Part shown: one piece after another, positions 47,144 through 59,000 of the stretch
Numbering within the stretch: position 1 is the stretch's first letter
Layout: each line of letters begins with the position of its first letter
Assembly: GCF_009905375.1 (NCBI RefSeq)
Contig: NC_133647.1
Location: 74,466,671-74,530,670, forward strand
Source of the DNA: Apium graveolens
Taxonomy: Eukaryota > Streptophyta > Magnoliopsida > Apiales > Apiaceae
Direction of reading: 5' to 3'
DNA length: 64,000 bases
Translations under genes and position numbers: made by a program
Notes under the pieces: model-generated
Told to the model about the DNA's origin: nothing
The model's input: the letters and a program-made list of their open reading frames with translations, nothing else
The model's database searches: none

Positions 47144-49264
47144 TGTAACACCCCCAAATCCAAGGTCGTGAATTCGGGTTGTTACGATCACTTATTAATT
47201 AAATAATTCTCTTTTCACAATATTACTCGACCTTTTATTCAGACTCACACACACACAGGTTATATGCTTGGAAACATTATTAAATAAATCATTTCCACTT
47301 ATCTACCTGACGGGGCTGGCGCACAAAAAGCCTACGGAACTCACGAGCGTTCCTTACCCGCCTAAGGACAACAGTCCTGGTCTGATCCATGCTGGTAGTC
47401 TGTTGTGATATGATATATAAAAGCAAGGGTGAGCATTAAAGCTCAGCAAGGTATATATCCCCATAATTAAGTATGTAAGGATAAATAAAACCAATAATTA
47501 TACTTTGTATCTCCAAAGCGTTCTGAAAGTTTATATGCTTATCAAATTTATAAAATTCTCAAAATCAACTACAATAGTATATCCACTGAATACTTGTATT
47601 CATCTCCTTCTCAAAATCATTTTATACTCGTACTCATTTTATTTCAAAATCTCAAGATGTTACTCGAACCAAGATTCTCATATGGGTGTGATATATATTC
47701 GTCAACATCCCAATTTAAAACTCAGCCTTATCGGCAGATTTCTCAAATGGATTTGATATATAATCATCAACATCCTTATTTAAACTCAGTCTTACCGGCA
47801 GATTTCTCAAATGGATTTGATATATATTCATCAATATCCTTATTTAAAACTCAGCCTTATCGGCTCTCTGTTGTATATTTCACAACAGTTTTTCCCAAAA
47901 TGGAAGAAAGGGACTATACTGGAATAAACCACGTATCGGTGATCAGCCGAATACGAAATTTTCTCTACTAGTAGAAGGAATACAAACCTAGCCGCCTTTG
48001 GGCTCATCAAGACACTACACGGTGGTTGCCCATTGCCGTGCAAGTCCGAAAGTCAATGGTCACATAGACCATATAACCGTACAATGCGCCACTCCGCGCT
48101 TGCATAATGCGCCACTCCGCGCCTGGTCACTGCCCGATACCACTCCGTGCCGGGCAGGCCACATTCCAGTCCCAAAACATTTATATCTTTTGCTCAAAAT
48201 CCTTTTTCGAAGGAATAGGTCGTTAAAAGTTGACCTGTAAATAAGATGTTTTATTCATTACTTTTAACTCAATTGATCTTTGGGAGTTGTCGGAGTTTTG
48301 AATTTAAAATCATTTTCAAATCCCTATCTGTAGTAGGGTGACACATATATTACTCACTTGTTCTTTATTGAACGAGGAAGCAAAACTCTTATGCTTCTAG
48401 ACTAAGTTCCCTAAGGTTTTGATACGTTTCAAATGATTAATCTCTTTCAAGAGTTTTGAATAATTTAGAAAGTACCTTTGGGAAATATGTCTATTTTTAA
48501 ATAAGTTTTTAGAAGTCCGAAGACATTAAATATCTAAGGTCTCATAATAATCTAAGAGGGATTTAATGAATTGATAAAATCTTATAAATAAAACATCTCT
48601 GTATAAGGTTCAATGAATTGATAAAATCTTAAGTACAAAGTATTTCTAATTAAGGTTCAATGAATTAATAAAAAACCTTAAATACAAAATATTTCTGAAT
48701 AAGGTCCAACGAATGGAGACACCTTAATCAAATAATCAAAACAGGATTTGGTATCCTATAATTGCTCTTTGAATAGTTAAATCTTTATTAAATAACGTGA
48801 AATGATTTATAAACTATTCAGTATATTTTTAAATACTTTCTTTATATTTAATAATCCCTTAAGTATCGCTTTATAAAATAATCAATCAAGTAAGGGTGTC
48901 CCTTAAATGAATAAACCAATATTTCTCGAAGTTTAAGTCAAAATCTCAATCGTTCGCTTGATATATATATTACGCGAACGTACTTTGTTTATCGAAATAG
49001 AAATCTTTCGCGTTCGGCTCTCTCCGGAATTAAATCGTTATTAAAATATTTCCGACTCCCATTATCCTATATTATATTTGAAATACGTTTCAATTTCTCA
49101 TACTCGTGTAAAACGAAATTTGTTTTCGTAAACAATCGCATAATTCGTATGCATTGATATCATAGACAAGCATATATATTTGAACTGTAAATCATGCCAT
49201 CAATATCACAACAGTATATAAATATATAGCATGGATAGTATGAGATAGGGTTTCGAAAACTTGC
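46881..49264 (-). other. putative GC-AG intron in T3 3' LTR
   Basis: Donor at 49265/49264. Two alternative acceptors, both ATCACAACAG|ACTACC, at 47400 and 46881 because of the tandem duplication. The TGAGC..GCTCA box lies before each. The equivalent in the 5' LTR is donor 58704 with acceptors 56840 and 56321. Confidence 0.45.
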
Positions 49265-51184
49265 CTCGAGTAATCGAAGTGGTATGGTATCTAGTGTTTG
49301 GTTGGCGATCTATAAACAAGAACCAACAGTCTAAGTTAGTACGCGATTAACGTCTCGCTTTTATTAAGCAACTTTCGCAACTACTCAAGTATAACGAATC
49401 TCCGATCGTCACATTCTCAACACTTATATTCTCACTTTATAACATGGTCGAGTTTTGAAATCGATCGTTCGCTTTAGAAAATTCATTTCGAGTTTTAAGC
49501 TCGAACGTGAGAAAACGCGCGTCAAAACTTGGTTTTTATGCGTTTCTCGCTTGCGCTCGCTTTACCAAAATATTTTTATAAAATCGAAAAATTAATATTT
49601 TCTCAAAATTCTTTTTGGAAAGTCTTCTCTACTGTCATATCCATTTTTTATAATTTTTCCAGAATCTCGAAATTATTTTAAGTCCTTCAAAATCACCATG
49701 CAAGTGGACTTAAGTGCAGTTGGCTAATCGCAGAAATGTTTTACACTAAAACGACCATAACTCCTAAACCGTAAATCTCCTCATGATGATCTACACATGT
49801 ATAGAAACTACAAAACAAGATCTATCTGGTTATGGCCAGTGGTGTTCAAATTTTAACCATTTTCATGGCCGAATGTCCTGCAGAAAACAGATAAAGTGCA
49901 AGAATGCCCAAACTCAATTTCTACTACTTGATCTTAACACAATCACTACCTATAACCATCATAAACACAAGTACTTCTCAAGATCCACCCACATACACCT
50001 TATATGCTCTATATAGTACCACATACATGGATTACAACTCAACATCTCAAGCCTTTAGCAAGAACATAATCAATACAAACTCAAACAAACACAATCCTTT
50101 GGATCTTAACACTACAACAAACATAACTCTTAAATCCAACCATAAAACCTTAAAGGGTTGAAACTTATACCTTCTTGGACACTAGAAAAGGTAGTGCTAG
50201 GATTATTGAGGCTTGGTTTGCTTAGAAAACACTTAGAAGGGCTAGCTCCTTAAGAAACAAAACCAAGAAACAAGTTAGAATTTCGGAGTTACATTTCAGC
50301 ACCTCATTCAAACATTTTTATAAAATTGAAAAAAAATAATTTGAGGCTGAAATTTGGTACGAAGCTTACCCATGATATAGAGAAGATATGGTAAAAATTT
50401 CATGATATTTGAATGAGTATATTTTGAGTTATGAATTTTTCTTTCTCCCTTGCTCAGAAAATCCGAACTGCTGGAATGAAAAATGGGAGAGCTTTAAGTG
50501 AGGGAAAAGGGGTTGTTTTCTTTTGTGGCTAAAGTGTGGGAGTGTATAATGAATATATGGGATGTATGCAGCAGATTTGACAATAATTTGGCAAAGGTAT
50601 GGGTTGGTTTGATTGTGTGGTGAAGTGAGAAAAGGGAGAAGTATGGCTTGTGTACTTGTTTGTCTCCCATCACTATTCAACACTATTCTACTAACTATTC
50701 TAGTTAGCTTCTAATCATCTAGTTACACTCCTAACTACTAGTTAGGACTTGGTTATGCATGGCCAACTTGCATGGGATTTAATTTCTCATTCGTTTATTT
50801 ATCGTAAACGCAATCGTCGTTCCATTCCGATAGTTTCCACGTATAACGACTTGTTTCGTAGCGATTTCTTTTATCGCTTATAATCCTATAACCAATTCCA
50901 TTCCTTCTCTTGATCATAGAAACACCTTGATATATTATTTATTTCACGTAGTATTCCCGGTTCTACGCCATTCTTTATGGATACGAAAACACGTAGTATA
51001 ATTGTGAATCTTCGAATTCCGTCGGCTTTTACATTCACTTATTTTCCTCGATAAACAAGAATATGATCTCGGATTCTCAAAATTCCACTATTCATTTTAT
51101 GATGATCCCCATACGTATTACTTAATTAGCTCAAGTTACTATTCACAGAAGTTTTAAAATATTACAAAAATCAGGGTTCTTACA

Positions 51185-51197
51185 GTCTCCCCCCCTT
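51185..51197 (-). other. T3 polypurine tract
   Basis: The minus strand reads AAGGGGGGGAGAC next to the 3' LTR. Confidence 0.92.
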
Positions 51198-51234
51198 AAA
51201 AGGATTCCGTCCCGGAATCAACTCACAAATAGAT

Positions 51235-52387
51235 GGGGGTACCTTTCTCGCAGGTGGCTCTCTAATTCCCAAGTCGACTCCTCGACCTTGGGATGTCTCA
51301 ATAAGAATCTGAATAGCTTGACACTCTTGTCCCTGAGTACTTTCTCTTTTCAACCAATGATTTTAACTGGTTGCTCAATGTAGAATAGATCTAGTACTTA
51401 CTCATGTTTCACTATATTCTTGGTATCCGCATTATACTTTCTCAACATTGGCACATGAAAAATACTATGAACCTGTTGAAGGTTTGGAGGTAAAGCCAAT
51501 TCGTATGCCACGGTTCTATTTGTCACAAAATCTCAAAGGACCCATATATCGGGAACTCAACTTCCCTTTCTTTCCAAATCTCATCAGTCCTTCCCATGGT
51601 GACACTTTCAAAAATACCTGGTCACCCACTTCATACTCTCTGTCTTTTCGTGCTAAGTCGGCATATTTACGCTGTCGGTCATCCTCTGATCAACTCAACT
51701 ATGTCCCTCGTTCTTTACACCAAGTCGGGACCTAGTAACTTTCTTTCACCAACTTCATCCCAGTACAAGGGTGAATGGAACCTCCGACCATACAGCGCCT
51801 CATGTGGGGGAATTTCTATACTCGCATGATAACTATGATTATAGGCAAACTCTATCAAAGATAGGTGTTCATCTCAATAACCTTAAAAATCAATTACAAA
51901 ATTTCTCAACATGTACTCCAATGTCTGAATGATTCACTCACTTTGTCCATCGGTTTGGGGATGGTATGCAGTACTCACATTCAGTTTGGTTCATAAGCAT
52001 TCCTGAAAGCTCCTCAAAAAAATCTGGAGTTGAATCGGGGATCTCTGTCAGATACGATAGCTACAGAGACTCCATGTCTTATCACAATTTCCTTGATGTA
52101 TAGCTCTGCTAATCTATCCACCATGTAGGTTTTCTTGATTGGAAGAAAGTATGCTGACTTGGTCAGTCGATATATAATTACTCATATTGCATCACGGTTA
52201 GCCTTAGCTCGGGGAAATCCTACCACAGAATCCATGGCTATTTGTTCCCACTTTCACATCGGAATTCCTAAGGGTTGTAGGAGTCCCCTCAGTCGCTGAT
52301 GTTCCACCTTCACTCTTTAACAGGTCAAACACTTACTGACTCAATTGGCCACGTCTCTTTTCATGTTGGGTCATCAATAATATTCAT
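51235..52387 (-). pseudogene. pol: T3 integrase and chromodomain
   Basis: Minus strand in order: SIHPGGTKMYRDLNEYY and NMKRDVAN.VSKCLTC (HHCC zinc region, about 52320-52430), KVEHQRLRGLLQPLGIP (about 52250-52300), RHGVSVAIVSDRDPRFNSRF (second catalytic Asp, about 52030-52090), an interrupted YHPQTDGQSE (about 51940-51975), KDREYEVGDQVFLKVSPWEG and GKLSSRYIGPFEIL (GPY module, about 51500-51660), and a chromodomain with EQPVKIIG.KEKVLRDKSVKL and HPKVEESTWELESHLRERYP (about 51245-51390). Many frameshifts and stops occur. The chromodomain would direct integration to methylated histone H3 heterochromatin in a working element. Confidence 0.78.
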
Positions 52388-53182
52388 TTAGATCTCGGTA
52401 CATCTTGGTACCTCCAGGATGAATTGAATATCCATCGGCAATGCCAGCACGGGGGCTGTTACCAAACTCCTTTTCAATTCCTGAAAACTATCCTCACATT
52501 TTTCATTCCACGCAACCTTTTCCGTTTTGCAAGTAGGCCTAGTCAAAGGTCCTGATATCTTAGCGAAATCCTGTACGAACCTCTCATAAAACCGGTTAAT
52601 TCCCAAAAAGTTCCTACTTCCGTAGGTGTGGTTATTCTTTCTCATTGGAATACTGCCTCAACATTGGTAGGGGCAACTAGCACTCTTTCACTGCTCATCA
52701 ATTGTCCTAAGATCTGAACTTCATTTTGCCAGAATTCGCACCTTGAGAATTTGGCAAACAACTTTTCTCTTCTCAATGCTTCTACCACTATCCTCAGATA
52801 TTCCGCATGTTCTTCCTCCATTTTAGAATAGACTAAAATATTATCAATAAAAATAATGACGCACACGTGCAAATACTTTTTAAACACTCGATTCACAAAG
52901 TCCATGAAAGCTACTGGGGAATTCTTTAGCCCGAACGACGTCACCAAGAACTCATAATGTCCATACCTCGTGCGAAATACGGTATTTGTCCCCTGTTTTA
53001 ATCTTCAGTTGGTGATATCCCGTTCTTAGATCGATTTTCGAAAAGTGTACAACTCCTTCAAGTTGGTCAAACGAATCGTCAATTCTAGAGAGAGGGTATC
53101 TGTTCTTAATAGTCAGCTTATTCAGTTCCCTATACTCTGTGCACAATCGCATACTGCCATCCTTCTTTTTGACAAACAACAT
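52388..53182 (-). pseudogene. pol: T3 reverse transcriptase, RNase H deleted
   Basis: Two frames give RT. The first (53182-52952) contains [34 protein letters not shown]. The second (52947-52642) contains SFGLKNSPVAFMDFVNRVFK, VIIFIDNILVYSKMEEEH. The catalytic FIDD is FIDN, the Asn codon being at 52842-52840. A third frame (52645-52388) has the connection FLGINRFYERFVQDF and SFQELKRSLVTAPVLALP. It then jumps directly to SIHPGGTKM of integrase (in another frame), so the RNase H domain (about 150-200 residues in relatives) is missing. Not catalytically competent. Confidence 0.88.
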
Positions 53183-53593
53183 TGGTGTGCCTCATGGTGA
53201 CACATTAGGTCTCATCATTCCTTTGTTCAACAGTTCTTGCAACTGTGAAGTCAATTCTTTCATTTCAACCGGGGCTAGCCTATATGGGGCTTTTTGAAAC
53301 TGATGTCATTCCTGATGCTAATTCGATAGCGAACTCTATCTCTCGGTCAGGTGATAATCCTGAAAGGTCTTTGGAAAACACATCCTCAAATTCGTTAAAA
53401 ACTGGTATGTCACATACATCGGGGCTTCTCTCTTGGTACCCGCCACGTATGCTAAATACGCTTTGCTATAATTCCTCAATAATTGCTTCGCTTGAGCAAT
53501 ATTCAAAAATTTCTGGGTCTGACGCTGACCCTTAATCACAATTTCCTTACCGTTAGGCATTCGGATTTTAACTTTCTTTCCTTAATAATCAAT

Positions 53594-53803
53594 CTAAGTA
53601 CCATTGCTCGACAACCAATCCATTTTTAAGACCACATCAAATTCTCTCAGCCTGAAAGGAATTAAGTCCAACTTAAAATCCTTCCCTCCTAGTTCCCACT
53701 TGCAGATTAGATGAATCTCATTAATTGGAACAACCTCTAAATTCACTATTTCTATTCGCAGTAATTCTCGCATTGGAATCACATTAAGTTTTAACTTGGC
53801 CAA
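53594..53803 (-). pseudogene. pol: T3 protease C-terminal part
   Basis: NEIHLICKWELGGKDFKLDL, then PFRLREFDVVLKMDWLSSNG, the retropepsin-like C-terminus before RT (usually FDVVLGMDWLS). The DTG/DSG region upstream (about 53810-53880) is broken by stops. Confidence 0.75.
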
Positions 53804-53888
53804 AAATCTCGCGATATAAAATACTTAGTTGCTTCAGAATTAAACAGAATATTTGCAGTAACCAAATTGAGTAAAAGGTTACCTGCTA

Positions 53889-54903
53889 TCACGCCCTAGC
53901 TGGGTTGGGGCAGTTGCTAGAATAATGTCTTGGTTGGTTGCAATTAAAGAACCTCAGTAGCTCTTTTCCCAAATTACATACCCCGAGATGTTTCTCCCCA
54001 CATGACTTATGATCTGGTAGGGGTGACCGAAACTGGTTATAAAACATAGTCCTATATTGACCACCTCCCTGGGCGATACTCTTGCTTACCGGTTCGCTAA
54101 ACCTGGTACCCACTACGGGTTGGGACACCGCTCCCCTCTCAGTCCTAATCGGAAACTTCTATTTATCGCTCTACCGCCTTGGCTTCCGAACTCCTCTTCT
54201 TGCTCTCTTCCTCTTTTTGACCTTGCTCACTCTCTGCCTCTACAATCGAGGCCTTTTTGCACATAGTCTGTTATCTCAAGTAATGACACTCGGTCCTGAA
54301 TTCATTGTTTCAGCCCTTACTGAAATCTCCTTGCCTTTTTCTCTTTCGTGTTCACAAACTCCGGCACGAATCTCAACAGTTCAATAAATTTGGCTTTGTA
54401 CACAGCCACTGACATCTTATCTTACTTAATCTCTAGAAACTTCAACTCCATCTGAGCCTCCATAAACCTGGGAAATACTTTTCCCCATGTGATAATCACA
54501 TCAGTCTCCAGGGTTCCTTTAGGTTCCCACTAATAATTTGCTTCTCCTTTCAACATATAATTGGTGAACACGGTCTTTTGTGTCTCTTCTATAGGCACTA
54601 TCTCAAAGCTCTTTTCCATTTCTTTCAGCCAAGCTCTGGCCTTAACAGATTAGCAGTCCCTTGAAATTTCTGGGGGTTTTAACAACCTAAAGGCCTTAAA
54701 GACATTAGTAACTGGAACATGATCAACCTGGGTTGAGGGTGACAATTTAAATTATCTCGAAGAAGATTCATAATTTGGTCCATGGGGTTTCCGCTCTGGC
54801 CTTCCCCCTCGTTAGTATCCATAGTTTCTTCTTCATTGTAATCCTCTAAGTCGAATTCATTATATTCGACTTCCTCGTGTTCTTGGTTATTTTGGTTTAC
54901 CAA
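53889..54903 (-). pseudogene. gag: T3 gag
   Basis: The likely start at 54903 (VNQNNQEHEEVEYNEF) is followed by an acidic N-terminus, then in shifted frames FRLLKPPE and KARAWLKEMEKSFEIV (about 54610-54690), the hallmark of Ty3 gag. The C-terminal frame 54128-53889 has a damaged zinc knuckle, FFNCNQPRHYSSNCP, in which the first Cys is Phe and the Gly before His is Arg. RNA packaging by this protein is unlikely. Confidence 0.8.
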
Positions 54904-56048
54904 TTCAGCAGGGTTTGCTCTAGTTCCCCAATATGTCGGGGTGGCATCGTTATGCTAATATTAAAGATCACCAATATAACATTATTCGCGTCTCTCCTCA
55001 TTATGTTAAAGTCGCTTAATAACTCGCTTTGCCACAAATACATTCTTCATTCCTCTTTAGTTACTCGCAACGTTGTGCCCACGCACCTGATTTGATGCGT
55101 TAACAAAAGACGACATCCTGTCGAGAATATACACGTAGCTCCTAGTGATATCCCACTCTTGCAATTCTGCGTCAGACTTATTGGTCTTCTCCTCCAGCAG
55201 TTCGGAGCTTGCTGCGTTGATTGCAGGAGCATGAAACTTTTCGAAAATTATTCTGTCGATTCTCGCTTTCCGTGCCGAGCTATAATGGCTTAACGGACGA
55301 AATGATTTCATATTATCGCATAGCATTCTCATCTTGGGACACGCTAAAATCTTCCTTATAGGACATAGATTCCTCAATAGTATAGCGAATACCCTTCTTG
55401 GTAGAATCGCTGTTTATCATGTATTGAACCCTTATTATCGGAACAATACTTTCAACCAATTCAGGTAACGTAATAACCTTAATAGTAAAAGAATTAAGAA
55501 TCTTGATTCTTGCCTAATATGTCTCCTCAAGGACCCTCTATAAAGAGCTATGAGTAGCAAGACTCGGGTTTTCCAATCAACCCATGGTATTGGGGTATCG
55601 TTTTCATCCCGCTTTCTCCGGAGACTTAGCTCCACTTCTATATCAACATTATAAAAATCATGTACAATTTTCTCCTTTCCTCATTTTGTCGATCTTAAAC
55701 GATCCCATCAATTTCCGTATAACACTTCACATAAACACTTCAACATAACTCCTGGTAGTCCATCAACAAACTCTATCGGCTCAACCAATGGACTTTCTTT
55801 TGCATATAACTCTTAGCACTCTTTTCTCTGAGTGCTACAACTCATTCTCTTCCCTTAATGTCGGCTTTTCAATCAACTGTTAATAACTCAACCAATGCCT
55901 CAACTCTTAAGGCTAAGGTCCCCTTGGGTACTACTGTCGCGACTACTCCATAGTAATCCGACTACGAACTCGATGAAAGTTCTTGTTAACTTTTAGATCC
56001 TCAGTCTACCCATTTTACTCTTACTGTTTCCAAGACTTATAACCTTTG
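54904..56048 (-). other. T3 leader with upstream ORF remnants
   Basis: About 1.15 kb between PBS and gag. Two minus-strand frames lie here: 55635-55435 (RRKRDENDTPIPWVDWKTRV, then a Leu/Arg-rich tail) and 55377-55057 (SFRPLSHYSSARKARIDRII, AINAASSELLEEKTNKSD). They might be one broken gene of about 190 codons upstream of gag. I recognise no domain. The rest is AT-rich without frames. Confidence 0.4.
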
Positions 56049-56060
56049 GCTCTGATACCA
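56049..56060 (-). other. T3 primer-binding site
   Basis: The minus strand reads TGGTATCAGAGC four bases after the 5' LTR. Confidence 0.93.
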
Positions 56061-56064
56061 TTTC

Positions 56065-59000
56065 TGTAACACCCCCAAATCCAAGGTCGTGAATTCGGGT
56101 TGTTACGATCACTTATTAATTAAATAATTCTCTTTTCACAATATTACTCGACCTTTTATTCAGACTCACACACACACAGGTTATATGCTTGGAAACATTA
56201 TTAAATAAATCATTTCCACTTATCTACCTGACGGGGCTGGCGCACAAAAAGCCTACGGAACTCACGAGCGTTCCTTACCCGCCTAAGGACAACAGTCCTG
56301 GTCTGATCCATGCTGGTAGTCTGTTGTGATATGATATATAAAAGCAAGGGTGAGCATTAAAGCTCAGCAAGGTATATATCCCCATAATTAAGTATGTAAG
56401 GATAAATAAAACCAATAATTATACTTTGTATCTCCAAAGCGTTCTGAAAGTTTATATGCTTATCAAATTTATAAAATTCTCAAAATCAACTACAATAGTA
56501 TATCCACTGAATACTTGTATTCATCTCCTTCTCAAAATCATTTTATACTCGTACTCATTTTATTTCAAAATCTCAAGATGTTCTGTAACACCCCCAAATC
56601 CAAGGTCGTGAATTCGGGTTGTTACGATCACTTATTAATTAAATAATTCTCTTTTCACAATATTACTCGACCTTTTATTCAGACTCACACACACACAGGT
56701 TATATGCTTGGAAACATTATTAAATAAATCATTTCCACTTATCTACCTGACGGGGCTGGCGCACAAAAAGCCTACGGAACTCACGAGCGTTCCTTACCCG
56801 CCTAAGGACAACAGTCCTGGTCTGATCCATGCTGGTAGTCTGTTGTGATATGATATATAAAAGCAAGGGTGAGCATTAAAGCTCAGCAAGGTATATATCC
56901 CCATAATTAAGTATGTAAGGATAAATAAAACCAATAATTATACTTTGTATCTCCAAAGCGTTCTGAAAGTTTATATGCTTATCAAATTTATAAAATTCTC
57001 AAAATCAACTACAATAGTATATCCACTGAATACTTGTATTCATCTCCTTCTCAAAATCATTTTATACTCGTACTCATTTTATTTCAAAATCTCAAGATGT
57101 TACTCGAACCAAGATTCTCATATGGGTGTGATATATATTCGTCAACATCCCAATTTAAAACTCAGCCTTATCGGCAGATTTCTCAAATGGATTTGATATA
57201 TAATCATCAACATCCTTATTTAAACTCAGTCTTACCGGCAGATTTCTCAAATGGATTTGATATATATTCATCAATATCCTTATTTAAAACTCAGCCTTAT
57301 CGGCTCTCTGTTGTATATTTCACAACAGTTTTTCCCAAAATGGAAGAAAGGGACTATACTGGAATAAACCACGTATCGGTGATCAGCCGAATACGAAATT
57401 TTCTCTACTAGTAGAAGGAATACAAACCTAGCCGCCTTTGGGCTCATCAAGACACTACACGGTGGTTGCCCATTGCCGTGCAAGTCCGAAAGTCAATGGT
57501 CACATAGACCATATAACCGTACAATGCGCCACTCCGCGCTTGCATAATGCGCCACTCCGCGCCTGGTCACTGCCCGATACCACTCCGTGCCGGGCAGGCC
57601 ACATTCCAGTCCCAAAACATTTATATCTTTTGCTCAAAATCCTTTTTCGAAGGAATAGGTCGTTAAAAGTTGACCTGTAAATAAGATGTTTTATTCATTA
57701 CTTTTAACTCAATTGATCTTTGGGAGTTGTCGGAGTTTTGAATTTAAAATCATTTTCAAATCCCTATCTGTAGTAGGGTGACACATATATTACTCACTTG
57801 TTCTTTATTGAACGAGGAAGCAAAACTCTTATGCTTCTAGACTAAGTTCCCTAAGGTTTTGATACGTTTCAAATGATTAATCTCTTTCAAGAGTTTTGAA
57901 TAATTTAGAAAGTACCTTTGGGAAATATGTCTATTTTTAAATAAGTTTTTAGAAGTCCGAAGACATTAAATATCTAAGGTCTCATAATAATCTAAGAGGG
58001 ATTTAATGAATTGATAAAATCTTATAAATAAAACATCTCTGTATAAGGTTCAATGAATTGATAAAATCTTAAGTACAAAGTATTTCTAATTAAGGTTCAA
58101 TGAATTAATAAAAAACCTTAAATACAAAATATTTCTGAATAAGGTCCAACGAATGGAGACACCTTAATCAAATAATCAAAACAGGATTTGGTATCCTATA
58201 ATTGCTCTTTGAATAGTTAAATCTTTATTAAATAACGTGAAATGATTTATAAACTATTCAGTATATTTTTAAATACTTTCTTTATATTTAATAATCCCTT
58301 AAGTATCGCTTTATAAAATAATCAATCAAGTAAGGGTGTCCCTTAAATGAATAAACCAATATTTCTCGAAGTTTAAGTCAAAATCTCAATCGTTCGCTTG
58401 ATATATATATTACGCGAACGTACTTTGTTTATCGAAATAGAAATCTTTCGCGTTCGGCTCTCTCCGGAATTAAATCGTTATTAAAATATTTCCGACTCCC
58501 ATTATCCTATATTATATTTGAAATACGTTTCAATTTCTCATACTCGTGTAAAACGAAATTTGTTTTCGTAAACAATCGCATAATTCGTATGCATTGATAT
58601 CATAGACAAGCATATATATTTGAACTGTAAATCATGCCATCAATATCACAACAGTATATAAATATATAGCATGGATAGTATGAGATAGGGTTTCGAAAAC
58701 TTGCCTCGAGTAATCGAAGTGGTATGGTATCTAGTGTTTGGTTGGCGATCTATAAACAAGAACCAACAGTCTAAGTTAGTACGCGATTAACGTCTCGCTT
58801 TTATTAAGCAACTTTCGCAACTACTCAAGTATAACGAATCTCCGATCGTCACATTCTCAACACTTATATTCTCACTTTATAACATGGTCGAGTTTTGAAA
58901 TCGATCGTTCGCTTTAGAAAATTCATTTCGAGTTTTAAGCTCGAACGTGAGAAAACGCGCGTCAAAACTTGGTTTTTATGCGTTTCTCGCTTGCGCTCGC

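Larger units (their letters stand above)
46625..51184 (-). repeat. T3 3' LTR with partial tandem duplication
   Basis: The U5-end 519 bp (46625-47143) is followed directly by a second start, TGTAACACCCCC at 47144, so the LTR carries two copies of its terminal segment. Other internal repeats are about three 64-bp units at 47690-47870 (CGGCAGATTTCTCAAATGGA core), two GCGCCACTCCGCGC words at 48085-48125 and about four 48-bp units at 48555-48720. Minus-strand donor CGAG|GCAAGTTTTC at 49265/49264, TATA candidate at 50164-50170, U5 hairpin at 46626-46666. Confidence 0.94.

Noticed and set aside
47594..47971. 125-residue plus-strand ORF in T3 LTR (also 57034-57411)
   Set aside because: It mostly translates about three 64-bp tandem units and is antisense to the element.
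51448..51829. Plus-strand ORFs at the T3 integrase region
   Set aside because: The minus strand gives the integrase GPY module at the same place, so the plus frames are shadows.
54057..54387. Leu-rich plus-strand ORFs opposite T3 gag
   Set aside because: Antisense of gag; hydrophobicity comes from complementing Lys/Glu codons.
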